Below, one piece after another: positions 18,611 to 25,828 of a DNA stretch of 64,000 nt. Origin of the DNA: GCA-2730975 sp937893275 (GTDB lineage Bacteria > Verrucomicrobiota > Verrucomicrobiia > Opitutales > Seribacteraceae); assembly GCA_963968595.1 (NCBI GenBank), contig CAXAHJ010000004.1, forward strand, positions 1-64,000. The letters are read 5' to 3'. Each line of letters opens with the position of its first letter. Within the stretch, counting starts at the first letter, position 1. The position numbers and the translations under genes are program-made. The notes beneath the pieces are model-generated. The model did no database searches. It was not told the DNA's origin and worked only from the letters and a program-made list of their open reading frames with translations.

Positions 18611-18648
18611 GAAAATCAGTTGGCCGCTTACAGGCCCAACTGATTTTC
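18611..18648. terminator. Hairpin overlapping the 3' end of the small membrane protein gene
   Basis: GAAAATCAGTTGG and CCAACTGATTTTC are perfect 13-base inverted arms around a short loop, extendable by two GC pairs with one bulge. The right arm is coding sequence of the minus-strand gene. No clean U-run follows on either strand, so termination or 3'-end protection is inferred. Confidence 0.5.
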
Positions 18649-18792
18649 TGCAAATTTCTTGGTGTAGTAGTAGCCAACGCCCGAGGCGATCACGCTGACC
18701 GCGTACTGAGCCATGAGATGCAGAGGTTCGCAAGCCCACCATGCGAGCCAACCGACGGCCGAGGTTCCGATGAGAACAAGAGCTCCTTTCAT
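18628..18792 (-). CDS. Small hydrophobic membrane protein (54 aa)
   Basis: Two hydrophobic segments, roughly residues 3-18 and 26-42, are followed by a short polar tail (KKFAENQLGL), suggesting a small inner-membrane protein. I chose the ATG at 18792, which has an AGG a few bases upstream; the frame stays open to a TTG at 18843. The function is unknown. The last codons and the stop are part of a strong hairpin. It is unclear whether it is cotranscribed with the DUF1080 gene upstream on the same strand, about 110 bases away. Confidence 0.5.
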   Translation of the reverse strand: MKGALVLIGTSAVGWLAWWACEPLHLMAQYAVSVIASGVGYYYTKKFAENQLGL

Positions 18793-18903
18793 AACCTGAG
18801 ATGAAGGTAGAAATGAAATGAAATCGAGAACCTTCTTCGACAAGACAGGCGTTCAGACTCTGGTCGCCGATTGGGCAAGAGTTGATCGCCCGATCGCAAA
18901 AAA

Positions 18904-19593
18904 TTATTTGAATGAGCGAATGGCAATGTCCTTGAACCAGACGACTTGACCATGATTCTGGAAGCCTATGCGACCTTTGCGGGGGAGATCCTTGAGAGCG
19001 TGCTTGAACTTGTTTGCTGAACCGTCGGGGTTCTTTCCCGGAACGTTCCAATGATCGAGATTCACGGAGAAGCACTTGCCGCCGTTGATGTAACAGGTGA
19101 TGAGGGAACCGTCGCACAAAAGGCGGAAAGTGTTCCATTCGCCTACTGGCTTGGAGAAGTCCTTGGCGGGGGCGGCGCCGTCGTAGAAGGATCCGTTTAG
19201 CTTGCGCGGCGGCAGTTTCTTTTTCGCTTTCTTTTGAAAGCCTTCGTTGTCCATGAGCTGAATCTCGAAACCTCCCTGCACGGGGTTGCCCTTGTCGGTA
19301 CGGTAGAAAACGCCGGAGTTGGCTCCGGGAGAGAGCTTGTAGGCCAAGGACAATTCGAAATCGGCGAATTCCCGCTTGGTCCACAGGTAGCCCATGCCCC
19401 GAATGCGGGTTTTGCCCTTGGCGTCCTGTTGATCCCGCATCCGACAGACAACGGATCCATCCTTCTCGATTTCCCACGAGCCTTTGGCGAACTCGAAATG
19501 ATCCAAGTTCTTGCCGTCGAAGAGGACTTCGGCGGATACATGTTGAATGGCTCCGAAAATAAAGATAGTCGAAAATATGAGGACAGTTTTCAT
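18904..19593 (-). CDS. DUF1080 exported protein (3-keto-disaccharide hydrolase family)
   Basis: 229 residues. An N-terminal signal peptide (MKTVLIFSTIFIFGAIQHVSA) is followed by a single DUF1080/LamG-like domain that starts with the typical VLFDGKNLDHFE and contains NSGVFYRTD, GFEIQLMDNEG, GEWNTFRLLCDG and GRIGFQNHGQVVWFKDIAIR. The family has a concanavalin-like fold. Some members hydrolyse 3-keto-glycosides and many are expanded in Planctomycetes and Verrucomicrobia. The protein should act in the periplasm or at the surface on sugars, but the substrate cannot be read from sequence. It is transcribed divergently from the MORN lipoprotein gene. Confidence 0.85.
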   Translation of the reverse strand: MKTVLIFSTIFIFGAIQHVSAEVLFDGKNLDHFEFAKGSWEIEKDGSVVCRMRDQQDAKGKTRIRGMGYLWTKREFADFELSLAYKLSPGANSGVFYRTDKGNPVQGGFEIQLMDNEGFQKKAKKKLPPRKLNGSFYDGAAPAKDFSKPVGEWNTFRLLCDGSLITCYINGGKCFSVNLDHWNVPGKNPDGSANKFKHALKDLPRKGRIGFQNHGQVVWFKDIAIRSFK

Positions 19594-19714
19594 CTAGAGC
19601 ATTACTGGAGAAACGGCGATGCGGGTCAATGGCTTAGGTGGGGTCCAATCGTTGTTTCGGGAGAGCGTCCGCTACGCTTGACCGCGCGAATGCGAATCAT
19701 AGGATGGATGGCAC

Positions 19715-20359
19715 ATGAAAGGTCTCCTCACGATTCTTTGCCTGTCGTCGTCGCTGGCAGGTTGCCAAAAGCCCGACCTGGAGGACCCCGACGTGTTCGA
19801 GGAAATCGCATCGCAAGCGATCGACCTCAGTACGGTGGAAGCAAAGAGAGTAAAGGGCCTGTTGGTGTTGTGCATCCCCAATACCGAAAAACCGTACTCG
19901 GGATGGGTGAAGGAAACCCACGACAACGGGCAACTTAAGAGATTGGGATACCTGAACGACGGGGCGAAGGACGGTCCCTGGACTTCTTGGCACGAAAACG
20001 GGCGAAAGCAGTTGGAGATTCGCTACGAAAAAGACGTGATGCACGGAATCATGTCCACATGGTATCCGAATGGACAAAAAAAGGGGACGGGTCGAATCAA
20101 AGACGGGGAAATGGACGGACGATGGGAAGAGTGGTACGAGAACGGCTGGAAATCAAAAGTGCAGAACTGCGACTTCGGCAAACTCGTATCAGCCACAGTC
20201 TGGGAGCCGAATGGCGAAAAGTGCCCCGTAACCGACGTCGTGAACGGAAACGGGGAACTGATCGACTACAACGAGGACGGCACGATCGATAAACGCTACA
20301 CCATTAAGAACGGTGTCGGGATAGAGGACTCCAATCGTACGGGCGAAACCTCCCCTTGA
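19715..20359 (+). CDS. MORN-variant repeat lipoprotein
   Basis: 214 residues. A lipoprotein signal ends in SSLAGC, with Cys17 as the predicted lipidated residue. The body has at least four MORN_2-type repeats (SGWVKETHDNGQLKR, GPWTSWHENGRKQLE, GIMSTWYPNGQKKG, GRWEEWYENGWKSK) and a short tail. Proteins of this type (YwqK-like) are found in many Bacteroidetes, Planctomycetes and Verrucomicrobia without a settled function. An AGGA lies about ten bases before the ATG. A decayed fragment of a similar gene lies 0.9 kb downstream. Confidence 0.8.
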   Translation: MKGLLTILCLSSSLAGCQKPDLEDPDVFEEIASQAIDLSTVEAKRVKGLLVLCIPNTEKPYSGWVKETHDNGQLKRLGYLNDGAKDGPWTSWHENGRKQLEIRYEKDVMHGIMSTWYPNGQKKGTGRIKDGEMDGRWEEWYENGWKSKVQNCDFGKLVSATVWEPNGEKCPVTDVVNGNGELIDYNEDGTIDKRYTIKNGVGIEDSNRTGETSP

Positions 20360-20395
20360 GCTCGACCACCGCCCCACCCCACCAAGTTTGAGGGC

Positions 20396-21121
20396 CTAGC
20401 AACTGGTTTGGGCCACATAGACAGCGCCTTTGGAAGTGCCCCCCAGCAAGGGATTGGCAAATTCGATGGTGCGAGCTTCCGCCTGAGCGAACACCTTGCC
20501 CAAATGCTCGGTAAAAGTGGCTTCGGGTTCACCGTCCGCCCAGAGGGCAAACACGCCTCCCGGGCACAAGTGTCGAGCAAGCTCCCCCAGACCCTCTTCA
20601 CTGTAGAAACGCTCGTTCGTACAGTTCAATAGGTTTGTCGGGGTGTGATCGATGTCGAGCAAGATGGCATCATGTTTCTTTGCCGGGGCATTTGGATCAA
20701 AACTGGTCTCGAGGTTGCGTGAGAGAGCAAAAAAGTCGGCGTGTACCAGCCGGCAACGCGAATCGTCGGTCAACACTTTACCCAAAGGGACCAAGCCTTG
20801 TTGGTGCCACTCGATCACCGCCTCCAGATAATCGACTACGACAAGGGACGAGACACGCGAATCCTCCAAGGCGGAAACCGCGGTGTAACCAAGGCCAAGT
20901 CCGCCAACGACGACATCGATCTCGTCTTTTTCCAACACGCCAAGCCCAAGTTTAGACAACTGGTGCTCCGCCTCATGAAAGAGGCTGGACATCAGAAAAT
21001 CGTCGCCGAGTTTCACCTCGTATATGTCGAGATCACCGAATTGAGGCATACGACGACGACGCAAGAGCAGATCCCCCAGTGGAGTCTGTCGAAAGTCCAG
21101 TTCCTCGAAGCTCAAGCTCAT
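20396..21121 (-). CDS. Spermidine-synthase-like SAM-dependent enzyme
   Basis: 241 residues. A Rossmann-type motif (VVVGGLGLGYTAVSAL, about residues 70-86) is followed by an acidic strand end (LVVVDYLEAVIEWH), RLVHADFF and DAILLDIDHTP. This order matches the spermidine synthase/methyltransferase superfamily, with the N-terminal SxxxHEAEHQL region often seen in such proteins. Aminopropyl transfer is not certain: the usual polyamine-binding acidic motif is not clearly present, and a methyltransferase role is possible. It converges with the MORN lipoprotein gene, leaving 36 bases between stops. Confidence 0.7.
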   Translation of the reverse strand: MSLSFEELDFRQTPLGDLLLRRRRMPQFGDLDIYEVKLGDDFLMSSLFHEAEHQLSKLGLGVLEKDEIDVVVGGLGLGYTAVSALEDSRVSSLVVVDYLEAVIEWHQQGLVPLGKVLTDDSRCRLVHADFFALSRNLETSFDPNAPAKKHDAILLDIDHTPTNLLNCTNERFYSEEGLGELARHLCPGGVFALWADGEPEATFTEHLGKVFAQAEARTIEFANPLLGGTSKGAVYVAQTSC

Positions 21122-21279
21122 ACTTGCATCAAGAGATAGTCGAAGCTGTCAGGAAGTTCAATGGGAGATTGCGTCGATGGTCGTCCCAAAGTTCAAGGAT
21201 GCCGGATAGAGTAACAGGCTTAACGTTAGAGTTGAACTAGGAGTAAAAGCCATATGGCCTGTTCGGGTGCTTAGCATAA

Positions 21280-21456
21280 AGCTTCGGCCGATTCATCGAT
21301 AAGAAAATACAGGAAGTCCGCTATCAGAACGATAAAAGAGATGGCTTATGGATTAATTACGATCAAGGCGGAAAGGAAAGTCATCGGATTGCCTATCAAA
21401 ATGGTATCGAGACAAGGGAGTTGATAACACTGTTCTGCCATCCCACGCCATTTTAA
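21280..21456 (+). pseudogene. Remnant of a second MORN-variant protein
   Basis: The frame from 21280 reads a clear MORN_2-type repeat (QEVRYQNDKRDGLWINYD, then GGKESHRIAYQNG) and stops at 21454. An in-frame TAA at 21277 precedes it and no plausible start codon lies within it, so only the C-terminal repeat survives. It resembles the intact MORN lipoprotein at 19715-20359 in pattern. The rest of the 21122-21567 interval shows no gene I can support. Confidence 0.55.
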
Positions 21457-21567
21457 AAGAAGTGAGACGAAACCGAGGTTGACAAACCGACAAAGGCATT
21501 GCCCAATTACTTTCACCCTCTTCCATCCAAGTTACTCGCTTCCCACGAAAACCATACTCTTCATCCC

Positions 21568-21897
21568 ATGAACGCCGAACGACTTGCCTATTTTCGCGAA
21601 TCCTTGGAGTCCCTTGCCGAAGAAATCAAGGCGTACTTGACCTCCAGCAAGGAATCCGCCGGCGTAGTCGAATTGGATACCTCGATTGGCCGCCTCTCGA
21701 GAATGGACGCCATGCAAAACCAACAAATGGCAATGGAACTACGGCGACGGAAAAAGAATCAGTTGCTACAAATCACCAATGCCCTCAACAGGATCGATCA
21801 AGGCTCTTATGGGCAGTGCGGTCTATGTCGACAACCGATTTCCGAAGACCGACTCGAAGCCTTTCCAGAAATAGTTGCCTGCGTAAACTGCGCCTAG
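21568..21897 (+). CDS. DksA/TraR-family zinc-finger protein
   Basis: 109 residues from the ATG at 21568; the open frame extends 23 codons upstream, but that stretch has no family character. A long helical N-terminal part (residues 1-70) with RLSRMDAMQNQQMA is followed by a zinc finger with cysteine pairs CGLC and CVNC. This matches the TraR/DksA family of short proteins that insert into the RNA polymerase secondary channel. Full DksA has acidic tip residues in the coiled coil; here the tip is not clearly DxxDxA, so the regulatory effect may differ. The broken phosphodiesterase reading frame begins just after its stop. Confidence 0.8.
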   Translation: MNAERLAYFRESLESLAEEIKAYLTSSKESAGVVELDTSIGRLSRMDAMQNQQMAMELRRRKKNQLLQITNALNRIDQGSYGQCGLCRQPISEDRLEAFPEIVACVNCA

Positions 21898-21908
21898 GTC
21901 TCGCTTAC

Positions 21909-23284
21909 TTGGCGGGGTTGCAATTCAAAACGGCATCCTTGGTCGAAGTCACTACCGCCCAAAGTGATCTGGTCAAGGATTACAATGCGACCCGTCCCTT
22001 GCCTCAAACCTTCGGAAATCTGAGTTTGGAGAGCGACCCTTTCGTTAATGCCGCGACAAAAGACTCTCAATTAGCTGTCCTCCATGCGCTTTTTGACCCG
22101 AAGGCGGGTTATCGTCTGCCGGGCACTTACGACAAAGCGAAACTGAAGGCATTATTCTTGGACGTCAGGGCCGGATATTTCGTCAAGACTGAAGGCATCG
22201 ACGAACACATCCGCCGAGAGTACCACACCTTTACCCACGCCATAGATATCGTCGTAACCACTCACGGGCTCTTGCGCGGGGGTGTCGCCGTATTTCTGAA
22301 TGAGCACGAGCAAATCCGCCCTCGTCTTTGCTGCACTCTCCCACGACATATTGCATTCAAGCGTAAGCAACGCCTTCCTCATCAACGTCGATCATGCTCT
22401 ATCCAAGAAATGGGGATCCAAGAGCTTGCAGGAGCGGCGTTCCGCAGATCATACCTTAACGCTGTTGGACAAGCACAAGGTTCTTGTGGTGGAAGATGGA
22501 ATGGAGGAGAAGCTTGAAAAGCTCCATCGCCGATGCTCGTAGAATTATCGAGGAATCCATTCTCTGGACGGACATGGCGCGCCACAAGGAGCAGATGGAA
22601 AAGGTAGCAGCTTCCTTGGATGAAATGACTGCCGCCTTGCAAGAAGTCCGTAAGGGGGAAACCAAGAAAGGCGGAGCCACCGTTGAGGATGTTCGCGCCG
22701 GAGTGAACGTCTCATCTATCCTCGACAAGGAAACCCGCATCTTGCTTGCGGCATTTCTTCTTCATTGCGCCGACATCAGCAATCCCTCGAAAGATTGGGC
22801 ATTATGCGAACGATGGGCAGTGATCGTGATGAACGAATTCTTTTCACAAGGAGACGTCGAGAGAAAGCTCGGGCATAAACTTTCCATGAACTGCGACCGA
22901 GTATCGGTCTCGGTTTCCAAATGCCAGCTAGGGTTTGGGAATTATGTCATTCGCTCTCTATTGCAACTGCTTGAAAAGCTGGTCTATACGGCGGGAATTC
23001 AGTCGCTCGAGAACTTTGAGCAAAATCACAAGCATTGGGAAGAAATTGCCAAAAAGGAGGCCGAAAGCGGGAAACCTTATTTGATAAAACTTAACCCACC
23101 TTCAAAGGAAGGCGGGTGGCTAGGCGAACTCCGAGAAGGAGAGCAAGGGCAGACTTCCCTCTCTGGCTTTGATGAGCCTAATTTAACTCATGTTTACCGC
23201 AAACAGGTAAAGGCGAATTGTAAACAAACACCTATAGTCGAATGGTGCGGGAGGCGGGACTCGAACCCGCGACCGATGGTTTAG
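21909..23284 (+). pseudogene. Class I 3',5'-cyclic nucleotide phosphodiesterase, broken by two frameshifts
   Basis: All signature motifs of the PDEase_I family are present but split over three frames. Frame one (to about 22316) has YHTFTHAIDIV. Frame two (about 22318-22530) has FAALSHDILHSSVSNAFLI. Frame three has ILWTDMARH, HCADISNPSKDW, EFFSQGDVERKLG and CQLGF. Removing one C from the CC at 22316-22317 and one from the CC at 22530-22531 would join the frames smoothly (EQIALVFAALSHD and KLHRDARRIIEE). The start is unclear, with TTG at 21909 possible. The third frame has no stop before 23282, inside the antisense of the tRNA gene, so the natural end may also be lost. An intact enzyme would hydrolyse cAMP or cGMP. 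Recent decay or sequencing error both fit. Confidence 0.75.
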
Positions 23285-23319
23285 AAAACCATTGCTCTAT
23301 CCAGCTGAGCTACTCCCGC
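23243..23319 (-). tRNA. tRNA-Arg (anticodon UCU)
   Basis: The minus strand folds as a full cloverleaf. The acceptor arms are GCGGGAG and CTCCCGC, the D arm contains AGCTCAGCTGGATAGAGC, and the anticodon stem is ATGGT/ACCAT with loop TTTCTAA, giving anticodon TCT. The T arm is GCGGGTTCGAGTCCCGC. Discriminator A is followed by an encoded CCA (23243-23245). Confidence 0.95.
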
Positions 23320-23489
23320 GCAAAAAAGAACCCGTTCAAAGAGTTTAGGTATAGGATGAACTTTGGTCTTTGGAGGGGCAACAAAGATTTTGAGTTCCAA
23401 AAATATTCACTGAGAAATTATAGCTGACTCGTTGGAGATTGTAGCCATATTGATGGGAGTTATTATAAAGTAACCAATTATCGAAACTC

Positions 23490-23993
23490 ATGCCCGCACC
23501 ACCTCCAGGACAAGCGATCTACATATCAAAAGGAGATCAGGACCTCGGTCCTTTCACTTTCGCCGAATTGGTCGAGCAGATGTCGAAGAAACAGTTCGGA
23601 CCTACAGACTTGGCTTGGCACCAAGGAGTGAGCAACTGGATGGCTCTGGAACAATTGCCGGAATGGCCAACGATTCAGGAAAAGCTTAAGCCCGCAAATA
23701 AGCCAGGCGTAGCTCCCCCACCCTTGGAGATCAAGAAAGCACCGCCAATGGCAACGGGACCCGCTTTGTTTGAAGACGCCGGGGACCAATCCGGTGTGGC
23801 AATGAACAAGAGCACCGCCACATCCGCGCCTCAAGTCGCCCCACAAGCAGCACCGGCAACTGCGAGCGACGGAGGAGGCTCGGGGATTCTCAGCAAATTG
23901 TTGGTATCCATGGCCGTTCTGTTCTTCTTGGCGGCCGTCGGGTTCGCTGGGTTCATCCTCTACAAGAACTGGGATAAACTCGGACTTCAATAG
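23490..23993 (+). CDS. GYF_2-domain membrane-anchored protein
   Basis: 167 residues. Residues 9-60 match the GYF_2 domain of bacterial proteins (IYISKGDQDLGPFTFAEL, TDLAWHQGVSNWMALEQL). A Pro/Ala-rich linker (about 65-130) and one C-terminal transmembrane helix (LLVSMAVLFFLAAVGFAGFIL) follow. The likely topology is a cytoplasmic GYF_2 domain tethered to the inner membrane. GYF domains bind proline-rich peptides in eukaryotes; the bacterial version has no firmly known partner. Confidence 0.75.
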   Translation: MPAPPPGQAIYISKGDQDLGPFTFAELVEQMSKKQFGPTDLAWHQGVSNWMALEQLPEWPTIQEKLKPANKPGVAPPPLEIKKAPPMATGPALFEDAGDQSGVAMNKSTATSAPQVAPQAAPATASDGGGSGILSKLLVSMAVLFFLAAVGFAGFILYKNWDKLGLQ

Positions 23994-24153
23994 CGGCTTG
24001 TAGTAAAAATCCTCTCGCCACGAAGAATCGATTACTACTCCGGCTAGATGATTCTCCCCACCCCTATCCTGCCACTTGCACGATCGTTAGGCCAACTTGT
24101 CGAGTAAACGGCAGAATACTATTGGAGTGTAAGAGCCGAAGGTTCGGTTTCCT

Positions 24154-24789
24154 TCAGGAGATTTCGACGTCATCCAAGCTATGGATGCCCTCCACAACAT
24201 CGGACTGCATGGGATCCCTATTTGCGACAGCTTGTTCGATGACGTGCCCCTTGAGCTCATTGTATCGATCAATGCTGACGAGAAACTTCTCCTGAATCCT
24301 TTTCGCGGGGAATTTCCGCTGGTTGTTCGCGAGTTTCTTACCACCCGTTTCACCGTCCTCTTCCACATTCTTCCAGATACAGGCCAAAAGTTCTCTGTAG
24401 TTGGCATCACCTTCCTCGTAAGGTCTGTTGTTCCGCCGCGGTTTTTTCTCCTTTGCAAGAAATTCGAGCTCTTCCCTCAGCTTTACTTTGAGATGCTCGG
24501 GAACTAAGTTCGAGATACGTTCTTCTCCTGCCAGACTGAATGCGATCTCCAATATCAGAGAAACTGCATTTTCATCAAAATACTTCGCCGCTGCTTCAGC
24601 TTCCAGAGCCCATTTTTCAATAGTCTGAGATTTCTGTTTATTTCTGACTTCCGCTTCGGCAGCCTTTGCTTGAGCAAGCTCTTGCTCAAGGTCTCTTGTC
24701 TTTCTAGCATGCTCTGCAAAAGCATCTTCCAAGTCTTGGACGGAGTCGGGGCTACTTCTAATTCTCGAATTTAGGTCTGAGGTCATCAT
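24154..24789 (-). CDS. Unrecognised charged coiled-coil protein
   Basis: 211 residues, family not recognised. Residues 15-60 form a charged helix typical of a coiled coil (ARKTRDLEQELAQAKAAEAE). The middle (70-140) is helical and charged, and the end has a short acidic tail. There is no signal peptide or membrane segment, so it is probably cytoplasmic. Two adjacent ATG codons (24789, 24786) are both possible starts. It is flanked on both sides by gene-poor, AT-richer sequence. A perfect ten-base inverted repeat (24669-24690) inside it codes for part of the coiled coil. Confidence 0.65.
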   Translation of the reverse strand: MMTSDLNSRIRSSPDSVQDLEDAFAEHARKTRDLEQELAQAKAAEAEVRNKQKSQTIEKWALEAEAAAKYFDENAVSLILEIAFSLAGEERISNLVPEHLKVKLREELEFLAKEKKPRRNNRPYEEGDANYRELLACIWKNVEEDGETGGKKLANNQRKFPAKRIQEKFLVSIDRYNELKGHVIEQAVANRDPMQSDVVEGIHSLDDVEIS

Positions 24790-24964
24790 TATTCAACAAA
24801 CAGGTGAAAGATAAGATTTAAAAGTTTCATAGATAGAAGTAACAGGGTCAAATAAATAATGATATAAATTCCTTATTGTTCTTAACCTACTGCCCTTTAG
24901 TATGTAGTTCAAAGGAATAGCCAAGATAAGAACTTCCCATTATGAGTTCGTTTGTCTGAAAACA

Positions 24965-24982
24965 GTCGGCAAGTTTGCCGAC
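24965..24982 (-). terminator. Probable rho-independent terminator after ymdB
   Basis: Perfect eight-base arms GTCGGCAA and TTGCCGAC lie 46 bases beyond the ymdB stop. On the minus strand they are followed by TGTTTTC, a weak U-tract. This would end the protease to ymdB transcription unit. Confidence 0.5.
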
Positions 24983-25027
24983 AAGTGAAAATTGTTTTGC
25001 CCCGACCTAGTTGCGAGGATGCCTAAA

Positions 25028-25828
25028 CTAATCTTCTTCGCGTACTTCCACGCGACGGATAGAGCGAGCGAGGCCAGTACTGTTGTCGATTTCAAAAACG
25101 ACTCCCTGCAAACCGACGTCGCCTTCCGCCACTAGGCACTTCCGTGGCAAACCGTCGATAAATCGGCCGACACATGCCTCCACTTGGCGACCAATCACGG
25201 AATGTCGCGGACCTGTCATGCCAACATCCGTCTGGTACGCCGTACCGGCAGGCAGGATGCGGCCATCGGCAGTGGGAATATGCGTATGGGTTCCCAAGAC
25301 TGCGGCCACCTTGCCATCCATATGCCAACCGAAAGCGACTTTCTCGGCAGTAGTCTCGGCATGAATCTCCACCAGGATTGCATCCGTCTTTTCTCGGAGT
25401 TCCTCCACGATGCGATCCGCCGTGGCAAAAGGACAATCCACGTTTGGCTTCATGAAACTACGACCGAGCACCGTGAAAATCCCGAGCCGAAACCCATTCT
25501 TAGCGACTACTAGGCGAGGCCGGCCGGGATTGCTTGAATGAAGATTGGCCGGACGACAAACGAGGGCAAGCCCGTCGATTTCATTGTTGAAGTTCTTCTG
25601 GTCCCAAACGTGATCACCTAGCGTAAGGGCATCGATACCGTACCCGAGAAGTTCTAATGCGATCTTACCGGTAATACCTGCTCCACCGGCGGCATTCTCG
25701 CCATTGGCGACAACCAAGTCGAAGCCATGCTCCTGTCGGTAGGCCGACAGGCGTTCCTTCAGAAAACGGCGACCGGGACGACCTACAACGTCTCCGAGAA
25801 ATAGAATTTTTCGGGCACTAGAACTCAC
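25028..25828 (-). CDS. ymdB: YmdB-family metallophosphoesterase
   Basis: 266 residues, the normal length for this family (TIGR00282). Metal-binding motifs are in place: FLGDVVGRPGR at the N-terminus, ANGENAAGG, TLGDHVWDQ, EIHAETTAEK and GTHTHIPTAD. Family members hydrolyse 2',3'-cyclic nucleotides, and the Bacillus subtilis protein affects motility and biofilm fate. Its ATG overlaps the stop of the upstream FG-GAP gene by four bases (ATGA), so the two are probably translationally coupled. The operon context with exported proteins is unusual for a cytosolic enzyme. Confidence 0.92.
   Translation of the reverse strand: MSSSARKILFLGDVVGRPGRRFLKERLSAYRQEHGFDLVVANGENAAGGAGITGKIALELLGYGIDALTLGDHVWDQKNFNNEIDGLALVCRPANLHSSNPGRPRLVVAKNGFRLGIFTVLGRSFMKPNVDCPFATADRIVEELREKTDAILVEIHAETTAEKVAFGWHMDGKVAAVLGTHTHIPTADGRILPAGTAYQTDVGMTGPRHSVIGRQVEACVGRFIDGLPRKCLVAEGDVGLQGVVFEIDNSTGLARSIRRVEVREED

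Noticed and set aside
19197..19938. Long open frames antisense or out of frame with the DUF1080 and MORN lipoprotein genes
   Set aside because: They are shadows of clear family members on the correct strand and lack motifs of their own.
24669..24690. Perfect ten-base inverted repeat CTTGAGCAAG/CTTGCTCAAG
   Set aside because: It lies inside a coiled-coil coding sequence where LEQELAQAK gives repetitive codons, so it can arise by chance. No regulatory context.
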